A DNA stretch of 52,764 bases, from positions 1 to 52,764 of the forward strand of contig SGZH01000005.1 of assembly GCA_004214175.1 (NCBI GenBank), read 5' to 3'. Below are positions 10,354-19,583 of the stretch, piece by piece (the first letter of the stretch is position 1; every line of letters starts with the position of its first letter). A model generated the notes under the pieces. That model was not told the DNA's origin and did no database searches. It saw only the letters and a program-made list of their open reading frames with translations. The translations under genes were made by a program, and so were the position numbers. Source of the stretch: Flavobacteriales bacterium (GTDB lineage: Bacteria; Bacteroidota; Bacteroidia; Flavobacteriales; Flavobacteriaceae).

Positions 10354-11250
10354 TTACCTTCTTGGATGAAAATTATTAATGATTTGAGTTAAATGACTTT
10401 TATCGATGTGAGTATAAATTTCAGTAGTAGTTATACTTTCATGACCTAACATTTGTTGAATTGCCCTCAAATCAGCACCGTTTTCAAGTAGATGAGTAGC
10501 AAATGAATGTCTGAAGGTATGTGGACTGATTTTTTTGCGAATTCCTGCTTTGACTGTTAACTCCTTTATAATATGAAATATCATAGCTCTCGTTAAATTA
10601 TTTCCTCTTCTATTTAAAAATAGGGTATCTTTTGCTGAAGGTTCTATTTTTTGGATTGCTCTGATTTCGTTTTTGTAAATACTAATGTATTTTATAGTTA
10701 AATTTCCTATTGGAATAAACCGTTGTTTATTTCCTTTTCCTGTAACTTTAATAAAGCCCTCTTCAAAAAATAAATCGGATAGTTTAAGATTTATTAATTC
10801 TGAAACACGTATACCACACCCGTAAAGTAATTCAATAATAGCTCTATTTCTTTCTCCTTGTGGGGTGCTTAAGTCAATGGTAGTAATTAAAAGATCTATT
10901 TCATTTACAGATAGCGTATCTGGCAACTTTCTTCCGATTTTGGGGCTTTCAATATGATCTACAGGATTTGATGTTCGATATTCTTCAAAAACTAAATAAT
11001 TAAAAAAACCTTTCAGCCCAGAAATTATTCTGCTTTGTGAACGGGGATTCACCTCTTTCGCAATATGATAAATAAATTCTTGGATAATTTTTCTCTTTAT
11101 TATTAATGGTGAATCTTTAATTGAGAAATCCTTAAGCCATTTTACTAACTTTTTTATGTCATAAGAATAGTTTGAAATTGAATTTTCTGACAAACCTCTT
11201 TCTATTTTTAAATAATCCTGATAATATTTTAAAGCATCCAACCAGTTCAT
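10354..11250 (-). CDS. xerD: Tyrosine recombinase XerC/XerD family
   Basis: ELLYGCGIRVSELINLKLSDL, HTFRHSFATHLLENGADLRAIQQMLGHESITTTEIYTH catalytic motifs. Confidence 0.9.
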   Translation of the reverse strand: MNWLDALKYYQDYLKIERGLSENSISNYSYDIKKLVKWLKDFSIKDSPLIIKRKIIQEFIYHIAKEVNPRSQSRIISGLKGFFNYLVFEEYRTSNPVDHIESPKIGRKLPDTLSVNEIDLLITTIDLSTPQGERNRAIIELLYGCGIRVSELINLKLSDLFFEEGFIKVTGKGNKQRFIPIGNLTIKYISIYKNEIRAIQKIEPSAKDTLFLNRRGNNLTRAMIFHIIKELTVKAGIRKKISPHTFRHSFATHLLENGADLRAIQQMLGHESITTTEIYTHIDKSHLTQIINNFHPRR

Positions 11251-11355
11251 TTTTAAAATTAAGATGAATTATAATTCCTAAACATAATGTATAAATAATT
11301 ATTAGACAAACGACTGAATTAATTATATTTGAAAAACTTAAAAATAAAAACAATT

Positions 11356-11871
11356 ATGAAAAAAATAATTTTTTTAATACTCCTAGTTTTATTTACTACT
11401 AAATCCTTTTCACAAGGAGTGGATTTAGGGATCAAGGTTGGAGCAAATTTTGCTACGTTAACAGATGATGTTGAGACTAGAACTGGTTTAAACTTTGGGG
11501 CGTTTGCCACCATAAAATTTAATGATAAGATAGCATTACAAGGAGATTTACTCTATTCTCAGCAAGGTGCTGAACTTCTTGATATAGGAAAAGTTGATTT
11601 AGACTACATAAATGTCCCCATAGTACTAAAATATTATCTAGTTAAAAAATTAAACATTCAAGTTGGTCCTCAATTTGGCTTTTTAGTAAATGATGATGAT
11701 TTAAATTCGGAATCAATGGATATTGCAGGTGTTGTAGGAATCGGTTTAGATTTACCTTTAGGATTTAGAATTGATGGGCGTTATAATTTTGGTTTGACAG
11801 AAATTTTCCCAGATGTATCTGGTTTAAAAAATAATGTGTTTAGCCTGTCAGTTGGATGGTCAATTTTATAA
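11356..11871 (+). CDS. Porin-family outer-membrane beta-barrel protein
   Basis: MKKIIFLILLVLFTTKSFSQGVDLGIKVGANFATL; beta-barrel pattern. Start chosen at the Met preceding the signal peptide. Confidence 0.75.
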   Translation: MKKIIFLILLVLFTTKSFSQGVDLGIKVGANFATLTDDVETRTGLNFGAFATIKFNDKIALQGDLLYSQQGAELLDIGKVDLDYINVPIVLKYYLVKKLNIQVGPQFGFLVNDDDLNSESMDIAGVVGIGLDLPLGFRIDGRYNFGLTEIFPDVSGLKNNVFSLSVGWSIL

Positions 11872-12125
11872 TTCTTTTAATTAGTTATTTCATTTTTAAT
11901 GTTTTTGTGAGTATTATTAATTGTTCATAATTCATAATAGTAATTTTAATCAATTTAAAAAAAACCTCATTTTTAACTACAAACCCTTAATAATTAGCTT
12001 GTTATAGTGCTTACAGGTGTTAAAAGTTATTAACAATCAATTGTTAATAACCTATTTTGCCACTACGTAAAATAGTATTTGTCTTTATTTAAATTTGTAA
12101 TATAATAATCAAAATTATAAACATT

Positions 12126-12683
12126 ATGAAAAATTTATTACTTTTTATTGCTTTAGTAAGCTTTAGTTTTGCTTCAGCACAAATTACAACCAATGCAGGA
12201 ACTTTTAATAAACCTGGAGAAGGTGAAACTGCTTTTGAATTTCAATTCATGCCAAATTTAGATGGCACTGCAATGTTTGCTGATAGAGCAACCGTTATGA
12301 TGAGAAAATTTAAGTCTGATTCTAGAGCTGTTCGCTGGTCTGCTTCTTTAAATGTAGCTGATACTGGAGAAGAAGGATCTGATATGACTTACGATTTTAG
12401 TCTGGGGTATGGTATTGAGAATCATCTTGCAGGCGCTGAGCGTTTATCTACTTATTGGGGATACGGTGGTGCAATATCTTATGCTGATATGGGTGGAGAC
12501 TCAGATGGAGCACTTGGAGTTGGAGCTGGCGTATTTATTGGTGCAGATTACTACATAATGCCAAAAGCTTACATTGGAATCGAAATGGGGTATGGTTTAT
12601 CAGTTGCTTCAGGAGATGATATCACAGCTTGGGGATTATCAGGTGGAGTAAATGGAATGATGAGAGTAGGATTTAGATTATAA
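12126..12683 (+). CDS. Outer-membrane beta-barrel protein (hypothetical)
   Basis: Signal peptide MKNLLLFIALVSFSFASAQ; Gly/aromatic beta-strand pattern; C-terminal MRVGFRL. Confidence 0.65.
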   Translation: MKNLLLFIALVSFSFASAQITTNAGTFNKPGEGETAFEFQFMPNLDGTAMFADRATVMMRKFKSDSRAVRWSASLNVADTGEEGSDMTYDFSLGYGIENHLAGAERLSTYWGYGGAISYADMGGDSDGALGVGAGVFIGADYYIMPKAYIGIEMGYGLSVASGDDITAWGLSGGVNGMMRVGFRL

Positions 12684-12702
12684 TCTAAATAAAAATAATT
12701 TT

Positions 12703-12730
12703 AAAAGGAGCCTTTGGGCTCCTTTTTTTT
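12703..12730 (+). terminator. Rho-independent terminator after the OMP gene
   Basis: AAAAGGAGCC TTTG GGCTCCTTTTTTTT. Confidence 0.85.
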
Positions 12731-12785
12731 TAACCGAAATTTTTATTTAAGTCTTTTAACACCATAACTTTTGTATTTTTACTTC

Positions 12786-13202
12786 ATGAAAAACTTTATT
12801 ATTATCAATGGTCCCAATTTAAATTTATTGGGTAAACGAGAGCCACTTATTTACGGTGATCAAACCTTTGAGGATTTTTTTATTAGTTTACAAAAAAAAT
12901 ATCCCTCACTTAACTTATCTTACTTTCAATCTAATATAGAAGGAGAGCTCATTGATAAGCTTCAGAAGGTTGGATTCACATTAGATGGAATTATTTTAAA
13001 TGCTGCTGCTTATTCGCACACTTCAGTTGGTATAGGAGATGCAGTGAAGGGCATTACAACACCTGTAGTGGAGGTACATATATCTAATACTTTTTCTAGA
13101 GAAGAGTTTAGACACCATTCTTATATTTCACCAAATGCAAAAGGAATTGTATCGGGCTTTGGCCTGAAAAGCTATGAATTGGCATTAAATAGTTTTTTAT
13201 AA
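12786..13202 (+). CDS. aroQ: 3-dehydroquinate dehydratase, type II
   Basis: MKNFIIINGPNLNLLGKREPLIYG...SNIEGELIDKLQ...ILNAAAYSHTSVGIGDA...EVHISN. Confidence 0.95.
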   Translation: MKNFIIINGPNLNLLGKREPLIYGDQTFEDFFISLQKKYPSLNLSYFQSNIEGELIDKLQKVGFTLDGIILNAAAYSHTSVGIGDAVKGITTPVVEVHISNTFSREEFRHHSYISPNAKGIVSGFGLKSYELALNSFL

Positions 13203-13231
13203 AAAAAGCGCCCTATTTTAATAGAGCGTTT
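13201..13231. terminator. Bidirectional terminator between convergent aroQ and lpdA
   Basis: AAAAAAAGCGCCCTATTTTAATAGAGCGTTTC: CGC-x-CTATT/AATAG-x-GCG stem flanked by A- and T-rich runs. Confidence 0.6.
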
Positions 13232-13251
13232 CTTAATTATTTAGTGAAATT

Positions 13252-14628
13252 TTAAAGATGTATTACTTCATCATAGGCATCTGCAACAGCTTCCATTACT
13301 GCTTCACTCATGGTGGGGTGCGGATGTATAGCTTTCAATACTTCATGGCCAGTAGTCTCTAATTTTCTTCCCAATACAGCCTCGGCAATCATATCGGTCA
13401 CTCCAGCACCAATCATATGGCATCCTAACCATTCTCCATATTTGGCATCAAAGATTACTTTAACAAAGCCATCTTTAGTGCCAGCTGCACTTGCTTTTCC
13501 GGAGGCAGAAAAAGGAAATTTACCAACCTTGATGTCATATCCTTCTTCTTTTGCTTGTTTTTCGGTATAGCCTACAGAAGCTATTTCTGGTGTTGCATAG
13601 GTACAACCAGGAATGTTGCCATAATCAATAGCTTCTACATGCATTCCTTTTATTTTTTCAACACAAGTAATTCCTTCAGCTGAGGCAACATGAGCTAATG
13701 CTGGTCCAGGAACTACATCACCTATAGCATAATAACCGGGAATATTTGTTTGGTACCAATCGTTGACAATTATTTTGTCTCGATCTACCATGATTCCTAC
13801 TTCTTCCAATCCAATATTTTCTATATTAGATTTTATACCTACCGCAGAAAGAACGATATCTGCTTCTAGGACCTCTTCTCCTTTTTTTGTTTTGACCGTA
13901 GCTTTTATTTTTTTACCAGTAATGTCTACACTTTCAACCGAAGCATTGGTCATGACTTTAATCCCTGCTTTTTTAAAAGATCTTCCAAATTGCTTGGAAA
14001 CTTCTTCATCCTCCAAAGGTACTAGGTTCGGCAAGTATTCAACAATTGTTACATCCGTTCCCATGGCATTATAAAAATGGGCAAATTCAACTCCAATAGC
14101 ACCACTTCCAACAACAATCATACTTTTTGGTTGTTTTTTTAAAGTCATCGCCTCTCTATAGCCAATAACTTTTTTGCCATCTTGCGGTAAATTAGGTAAT
14201 TGTCTTGATTTTGCACCTGTTGCAATGATAATATGGTCAGCACTATATTCAGTTCCGTCTACATCCACTTTTTTCCCTGGTTTTAATGTTCCATAACCAT
14301 CAATTACATCAATTTTATTTTTTTTCATTAAAAATTGTACGCCTTTACTCATTCCGTCAGCTATACCGCGACTACGCTCCACTACTTTTGTGAAATCTTT
14401 GTCAGGATTATTAAGACGCAGTCCATAATCTTCCGCATGTTTTAGGTAATCAAAAACTTGAGCACTTTTTAGTAGGGCTTTTGTTGGGATACATCCCCAG
14501 TTAAGACATACACCTCCTAGGTTTTCTTTTTCTATAACAGCAGTTTTAAATCCTAGTTGAGAAGCTCTTATGGCAGTAACATAACCTCCTGGGCCACTCC
14601 CTAAAACTATAATATCGTATTTGCTCAT
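13252..14628 (-). CDS. lpdA: Dihydrolipoyl dehydrogenase
   Basis: GSGPGGYVTAIRASQLG, GGVCLNWGCIPTKALL redox motif, C-terminal HPHPTMSEAVMEA. Confidence 0.93.
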   Translation of the reverse strand: MSKYDIIVLGSGPGGYVTAIRASQLGFKTAVIEKENLGGVCLNWGCIPTKALLKSAQVFDYLKHAEDYGLRLNNPDKDFTKVVERSRGIADGMSKGVQFLMKKNKIDVIDGYGTLKPGKKVDVDGTEYSADHIIIATGAKSRQLPNLPQDGKKVIGYREAMTLKKQPKSMIVVGSGAIGVEFAHFYNAMGTDVTIVEYLPNLVPLEDEEVSKQFGRSFKKAGIKVMTNASVESVDITGKKIKATVKTKKGEEVLEADIVLSAVGIKSNIENIGLEEVGIMVDRDKIIVNDWYQTNIPGYYAIGDVVPGPALAHVASAEGITCVEKIKGMHVEAIDYGNIPGCTYATPEIASVGYTEKQAKEEGYDIKVGKFPFSASGKASAAGTKDGFVKVIFDAKYGEWLGCHMIGAGVTDMIAEAVLGRKLETTGHEVLKAIHPHPTMSEAVMEAVADAYDEVIHL

Positions 14629-14734
14629 TTTGTTCTAAATTTTAAGTTACAAAATTACAAAATGTATATGTAACGAAGTAATAAAAAAAATAAATTGACA
14701 ATAAAATTTTTATAGAGTGGTAGCTTATAAAAAA

Positions 14735-15136
14735 CTATTCTTTCTTGAAGTCTACAGATAAGGAATTAACGCAATAACGTTGACCAGTTTTAGTCGGACC
14801 ATCGTTAAAAACATGTCCTAGATGACCACCACAATTATTACAAACGATTTCTGTTCGGATCATTCCATGACTTTTATCTAGAACGTTTCTGATGCTTCCT
14901 TTAATGGCGTCATCGAAAGATGGCCAACCACAACCACTGTCAAATTTTTGTTCGCTTTGAAAAAGAGGGTTTTCACATGCTTTACATTGATAAGAGCCAT
15001 TTTCAAAATGAAAATTATATTTACCTGAGAAGGGAGGTTCTGTACCTTTTTCTCTAAGAATACGATAGGATTCCTCAGAAAGATTTTCTTTCCAGTATTT
15101 ATCTGTCGCTTGTTCTGGGAATATATTATTTTTCAT
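14735..15136 (-). CDS. msrB: Peptide-methionine (R)-S-oxide reductase MsrB, apparently cytoplasmic
   Basis: GTEPPFSGKYNFHFENGSYQCKACENPLF...GCGWPSF...CNNCGGHLGHVFNDGPTKTGQRYCVNSLSVDF. Confidence 0.93.
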   Translation of the reverse strand: MKNNIFPEQATDKYWKENLSEESYRILREKGTEPPFSGKYNFHFENGSYQCKACENPLFQSEQKFDSGCGWPSFDDAIKGSIRNVLDKSHGMIRTEIVCNNCGGHLGHVFNDGPTKTGQRYCVNSLSVDFKKE

Positions 15137-15617
15137 TTGATGCTTTAGTAGGTGTAAATTTTAATGAGATTCCATTTATACAATGCCTTTTTCCGGTTGT
15201 ATTAGTAGGTCCATCATTAAAAACATGTCCTAAATGTCCACCGCAATTTGCACAGTGTTCTTCGACTCTTGTGTATCCCAAATCATTATCTGTAGAATAA
15301 GCTACATTTCCTTTGATTTCACGATCAAAACTGGGCCACCCTGATCCACTATCATATTGGTAATCACTTTCAAAAAGGGCTGTACCGCACGCTTTGCAAG
15401 AATAAACTCCCTCTTTATCATTAAAATTAAACTTACTTGAATATCGTGGTTCCGTACCTTTTTCACGTAAAATATAGTATTCATCCTTACTTAATGAGTT
15501 TTTCCATTCGGCTTCCGATTTAGTTATTTTAAAAGTCACCTTTTCCTTATTTGATTGTGCTTTGCTTTGACAACTCATCACTAAAACAGCTATTGATATA
15601 ATAATTATCTTTTTCAT
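15126..15617 (-). CDS. msrB: Peptide-methionine (R)-S-oxide reductase MsrB, lipoprotein-like
   Basis: MKKIIIISIAVLVMSCQSKAQ lipobox; SGSGWPSF...CANCGGHLGHVFNDGPTNTTGKRHCINGISLKF. Confidence 0.92.
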   Translation of the reverse strand: MKKIIIISIAVLVMSCQSKAQSNKEKVTFKITKSEAEWKNSLSKDEYYILREKGTEPRYSSKFNFNDKEGVYSCKACGTALFESDYQYDSGSGWPSFDREIKGNVAYSTDNDLGYTRVEEHCANCGGHLGHVFNDGPTNTTGKRHCINGISLKFTPTKASNEK

Positions 15618-15720
15618 TTTTTTGCTTTATAAACCTAAATTTTTATAAGATAAAAATTAGGGTAAACTAGGATAAAATTAAAGGTAGCTTAGAACACTTT
15701 TACTATAAATTTATTAAAGA

Positions 15721-16215
15721 CTAATTGTATAACGAAGAAATATCAGAATCCTGAATATTTAAATTATTCATTAATTCATTCATACTTAAATTGCTGCTGC
15801 CATACTCAGTTGGAAGAATAGCAATTCTAAAAACTTGATTGTCTGTATAGTTAGATCCTAGTGTGTTTAAATTAAAATTAGCATCTAAAAAAATATTGAC
15901 ATCTAAAAAAGTATGATCAAATGTGTAGAGTAAGGTTCCTTGATTTAAAAAATATGTTTGTGGAAGTTGACTCCAGACATCAATATCTCCATCTACGACT
16001 TCTTCAAGCATATAAACCATTACAACATCCGATTCATAAACCACTATATCTGAAGGAAATGTAACAAGTCTTGCGTAACCATTACCTTGATTAAAATTGA
16101 TAGTAGTTTCAAAAACCTTACCTAAGTTGTCGTATCCAGGAGGACCTTCTGGGCCTGTACATGATGTAATAAAAGTTATTAAGCAAAGTACTATAGGTAT
16201 AAATAATTTTTTCAT
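15721..16215 (-). CDS. Hypothetical lipoprotein
   Basis: MKKLFIPIVLCLITFITSCTGPEGPPGYD lipobox and short collagen-like GPEGPPG. Start set at internal ATG 16215. Confidence 0.65.
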   Translation of the reverse strand: MKKLFIPIVLCLITFITSCTGPEGPPGYDNLGKVFETTINFNQGNGYARLVTFPSDIVVYESDVVMVYMLEEVVDGDIDVWSQLPQTYFLNQGTLLYTFDHTFLDVNIFLDANFNLNTLGSNYTDNQVFRIAILPTEYGSSNLSMNELMNNLNIQDSDISSLYN

Positions 16216-16449
16216 AATATAATTTTTATTCAATATAATCAAAATCTGTTCCAAAAAAAAGAAGAAAAATAAATTTAGTTAAATAAAAATATTATGAATC
16301 CTTTTTTTCGAATAAGTCATCAAATCATATTTAAATTTTGGATGATAATTAGAACTTAAATTCTATTAAAATTTAGTTTAAAACATTAACAAAAGAATGT
16401 TTATTTTTGTTTAAGTCTACATCTCACAATGTAATTCTATTAAAATAAG

Positions 16450-17760
16450 ATGCAAACACTAAAAAAAGGTAGTAAAAAGTTGTTAAATGCCTGGGCATTC
16501 TATGATTGGGCAAACTCCGTTTACAGTTTGGTTATAGCTTCATCAGTATTTCCAATTTATTATCAAGCTTTATTTAGTTCTGCTGGTATTGAATACATCA
16601 CTGTTTTTGGAGGCACTATTAGAAGCACTCCGCTTATAACCTACACCACTGCAATTGCATTTATTTTTATTTCTTTACTAATTCCGATACTTTCTGGGAT
16701 TGCCGATTTTGTTGGAAACAAGAAAGTGTTTATGAAATTTTTCTGTTACCTAGGTGCGTTTTCCTGCATGGGGCTTTACTTTTTTAGTTTAGAAAATATT
16801 TTAACAAGTTTATTATTTTATTTTTTAGCCCTAATAGGTTTCTGGTGTAGTTGGAATTTTTACAATTCATACTTGCCAGACGTAGCTTATCCTGAGCAAC
16901 AAGATAAATTAAGCGCCAAAGGATTTTCATTAGGCTATATTGGAAGTGTATTATTGTTATTATTTAACTTAGCAATGATCATGTTTCCTGAAAGTTTTGG
17001 ATTTGGAGATGATGGAGAGTCAAAGATGAAAGCAATGCAAATTTCATTTATATCCGTAGGTCTATGGTGGTTACTCTTTAGTCAGTATACCTTTTATTAT
17101 TTGCCAAAAGGAAATATAACTACTAATACAGTTACTTGGCATATTCTTTTTGATGGTTATAGGGAATTAAAAAACGTATACCGTTCCCTCTCTGAAAATA
17201 GAGTTTTAAAAAGATATTTATATGCTTTCTTTGTATACAGTATGGCAGTTCAAACAGTAATGCTTGTAGCTACTTATTTTGGGGAACAAGAAATTAATTG
17301 GGGTAACGATAATCAAAAAACAATAGGTTTAATTTCTAGTATACTAATTATTCAGTTGGTTGCCATAATAGGAGCGCAATTAACCTCAAAAGCCTCAAGT
17401 AAATTTGGTAACTTACCTACTTTAATTGTAATAAATGGAATTTGGGCATTAATTTGCGTAGCCGCTTTTTTTATGACGACAGCATTGCAATTTTATATTA
17501 CTGCTGGATTTGTAGGTATGGTAATGGGTGGTATACAGGCACTGTCTAGATCAACCTATTCAAAATTCCTACCCAATACAACGGATACAACATCTTATTT
17601 TAGTTTTTATGATGTTTCTGAAAAAATAGGGATTGTAATTGGAATGTTAATTTATGGTTTTATTGATCAATTCACAGGGAGTATGCGAAATTCAATAGTA
17701 TTTTTAATGTTGTTTTTTATTGTAGGAGCACTTTTATTATTGAGAGTTCCAAAGAAATAG
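16450..17760 (+). CDS. MFS transporter, UMF1 family
   Basis: LNAWAFYDWANSVYSLVIASSVFPIYY start is characteristic of the UMF1 family; about 12 TM segments. Confidence 0.85.
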   Translation: MQTLKKGSKKLLNAWAFYDWANSVYSLVIASSVFPIYYQALFSSAGIEYITVFGGTIRSTPLITYTTAIAFIFISLLIPILSGIADFVGNKKVFMKFFCYLGAFSCMGLYFFSLENILTSLLFYFLALIGFWCSWNFYNSYLPDVAYPEQQDKLSAKGFSLGYIGSVLLLLFNLAMIMFPESFGFGDDGESKMKAMQISFISVGLWWLLFSQYTFYYLPKGNITTNTVTWHILFDGYRELKNVYRSLSENRVLKRYLYAFFVYSMAVQTVMLVATYFGEQEINWGNDNQKTIGLISSILIIQLVAIIGAQLTSKASSKFGNLPTLIVINGIWALICVAAFFMTTALQFYITAGFVGMVMGGIQALSRSTYSKFLPNTTDTTSYFSFYDVSEKIGIVIGMLIYGFIDQFTGSMRNSIVFLMLFFIVGALLLLRVPKK

Positions 17761-17819
17761 TATATTCTTCACAATTTTTATTTATGTTTGTTGTTATTAC
17801 AAAAAATAAATTGCTGTTT

Positions 17820-19217
17820 ATGAAAATTTTAAAATACGTTAAGTGGACCATTGCACTTTTCATAGTTTTTACCCATATTTCTTGTGTAAATGAACCTTTA
17901 GAAGGAGATTTTCCTCAAGATGATGGTTCTATAATTATTGATGATGGAGAATTTAGAGCTAATGTTGGTATTAACAATTTTTCTACAAACCTAGCCGCAG
18001 GAGTTTTAAATAGTACTAATTTACTGACAATCATAGGAACAATAGCTGATACAGGTGAAAGTATCATTCTAACAATAGAAAATCCTGGAGTAGGAACTTA
18101 CAATCTGACTGCTGGCCTGGGTACTCTTAATAGTGGTGCGTATATTCAAACAAGCTCAGGAAATCCATATATATCAGATGGAACTTTTGGAGTTTCTGGA
18201 CAATTAAATATTACAGATTTCGATACTGAAAACACTAAAGTTTCTGGGACATTTAGTTTTACGGGAGTACGAGTTGCTCTAGATGTCGACGGCAATCCAG
18301 TTTTGGACAGTAATGGTCAGCCCACTCTTGAGACTCAGGAAATAACGGATGGTATTTTTAGCAAAATACCTTATACTACAGAAGACCAAGGTGGTGGAGG
18401 TACCCCAATTACTGATGAATTTTTTGCCAAAGTCGATGGAGTTAATTTTGATGCTGAATCAGTAACGACATCCCTAAATACAGTAGCTGGTGTATCGGTA
18501 GTAAAAATAGTAGCTGTTAATGAGCTAGGAGAGATTATTAGAATCGATATACCAGAAGATCTCGGAATTGGAACTTATGCCATGGAATCACTTTCAGATG
18601 GAACGAAATTGATTGGCTTGTTTAATCCAGCAACAGTTGGAGAAAATTTAACCTCTAATCCTGGAACTATAAATATTACAAGATTCAATATTTTTACTGG
18701 AGTTATTGAAGCGACTTTTGAGTTTACTGCGACAGATCCCTTAGGACAAGATCCGAGTATTGCAGAAATAACAGAAGGTTCTTTTAAAGTAGATTATATA
18801 TCTTCTCCTGGAGATACAGTTACGAGTTTTGCTGCATTTATTGATGGCGATTTTTTTGGTCCGGACTCTATCTTTGTGGGAGAGACTATTTTTAATGGAT
18901 TATCTCGTTTTAATATAACAGCAATAATATCTGATACAGGTCAAAAGATGGGATTATTTTTTCCAACTGATATTGAAATAGGAACCTATGAAATGACAAC
19001 TAACTTAATAGATGGCTCTGAAAAATTTTGTCAATACACACCAGAAATTGGTGAAACGATAACTTACATATCAAATCCCGGAACCTTAACTATTTTGGAT
19101 TATGATCAAGAAGCAGGTTTTGTAGAAGGAACTTTTACTTTTACTGCCGTTGATTTAACAAATCAAGACCCAGTGATATTCGAAATTACAGAAGGAGAAT
19201 TTACTATCGAGTTTTAG
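17820..19217 (+). CDS. Hypothetical lipoprotein with three tandem homologous ~120-aa repeats
   Basis: Start at MKILKYVKWTIALFIVFTHISCVNEP (lipobox). Three copies sharing F.A.(V/I)DG.nF...GTY.(L/M)(T/E)...EIT(D/E)G.F. Confidence 0.7.
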   Translation: MKILKYVKWTIALFIVFTHISCVNEPLEGDFPQDDGSIIIDDGEFRANVGINNFSTNLAAGVLNSTNLLTIIGTIADTGESIILTIENPGVGTYNLTAGLGTLNSGAYIQTSSGNPYISDGTFGVSGQLNITDFDTENTKVSGTFSFTGVRVALDVDGNPVLDSNGQPTLETQEITDGIFSKIPYTTEDQGGGGTPITDEFFAKVDGVNFDAESVTTSLNTVAGVSVVKIVAVNELGEIIRIDIPEDLGIGTYAMESLSDGTKLIGLFNPATVGENLTSNPGTINITRFNIFTGVIEATFEFTATDPLGQDPSIAEITEGSFKVDYISSPGDTVTSFAAFIDGDFFGPDSIFVGETIFNGLSRFNITAIISDTGQKMGLFFPTDIEIGTYEMTTNLIDGSEKFCQYTPEIGETITYISNPGTLTILDYDQEAGFVEGTFTFTAVDLTNQDPVIFEITEGEFTIEF

Positions 19218-19302
19218 AATATACGACTTATTAAATCATAAAGCATATTTTACGGTATAACCCATTATTGGAAGATCATAATACCCTTCTTTGTCTAGGG
19301 CC

Positions 19303-19332
19303 CCTCACATATTTTTATGGAGGTTTTTTTTT
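19303..19332 (+). terminator. Rho-independent terminator
   Basis: CCTC(a)CATA TTTT TATGGAGG followed by a T-tract. Confidence 0.65.
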
Positions 19333-19583
19333 AGATTATTAAAATGGTCCATTATTTATTAATCTAAAAATTTTAGAACCAAATTAATTTTAAACATCAA
19401 TACAAAAAAGTAGTTATGGCATTAAATAAAATGGCATAACAATTGACTTATTATTATGAATAAATATCTAAAATTAGTTTGAATGCCTAATTTTAGATAT
19501 CTAATTGATAAATAATAAAAATAAAGGATAACATCATTATTTACTAGATGTAAATTTTGTGACATAATGTCCTAAATAATTAT

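Noticed and set aside
10354-11250. Tyrosine recombinase as evidence of an integrated mobile element
   Set aside because: Motifs and core-gene neighbours fit chromosomal XerC/D; no att repeats, tRNA or phage genes nearby.
11159-11513. Two overlapping 64-aa minus-strand ORFs around the xerD/porin intergenic region
   Set aside because: Overlap better-supported genes and the shared intergenic region; no family signal.
13310-14074. Plus-strand ORFs (86 and 103 aa) inside lpdA
   Set aside because: Antisense shadows of a strongly conserved gene with no domain signal.
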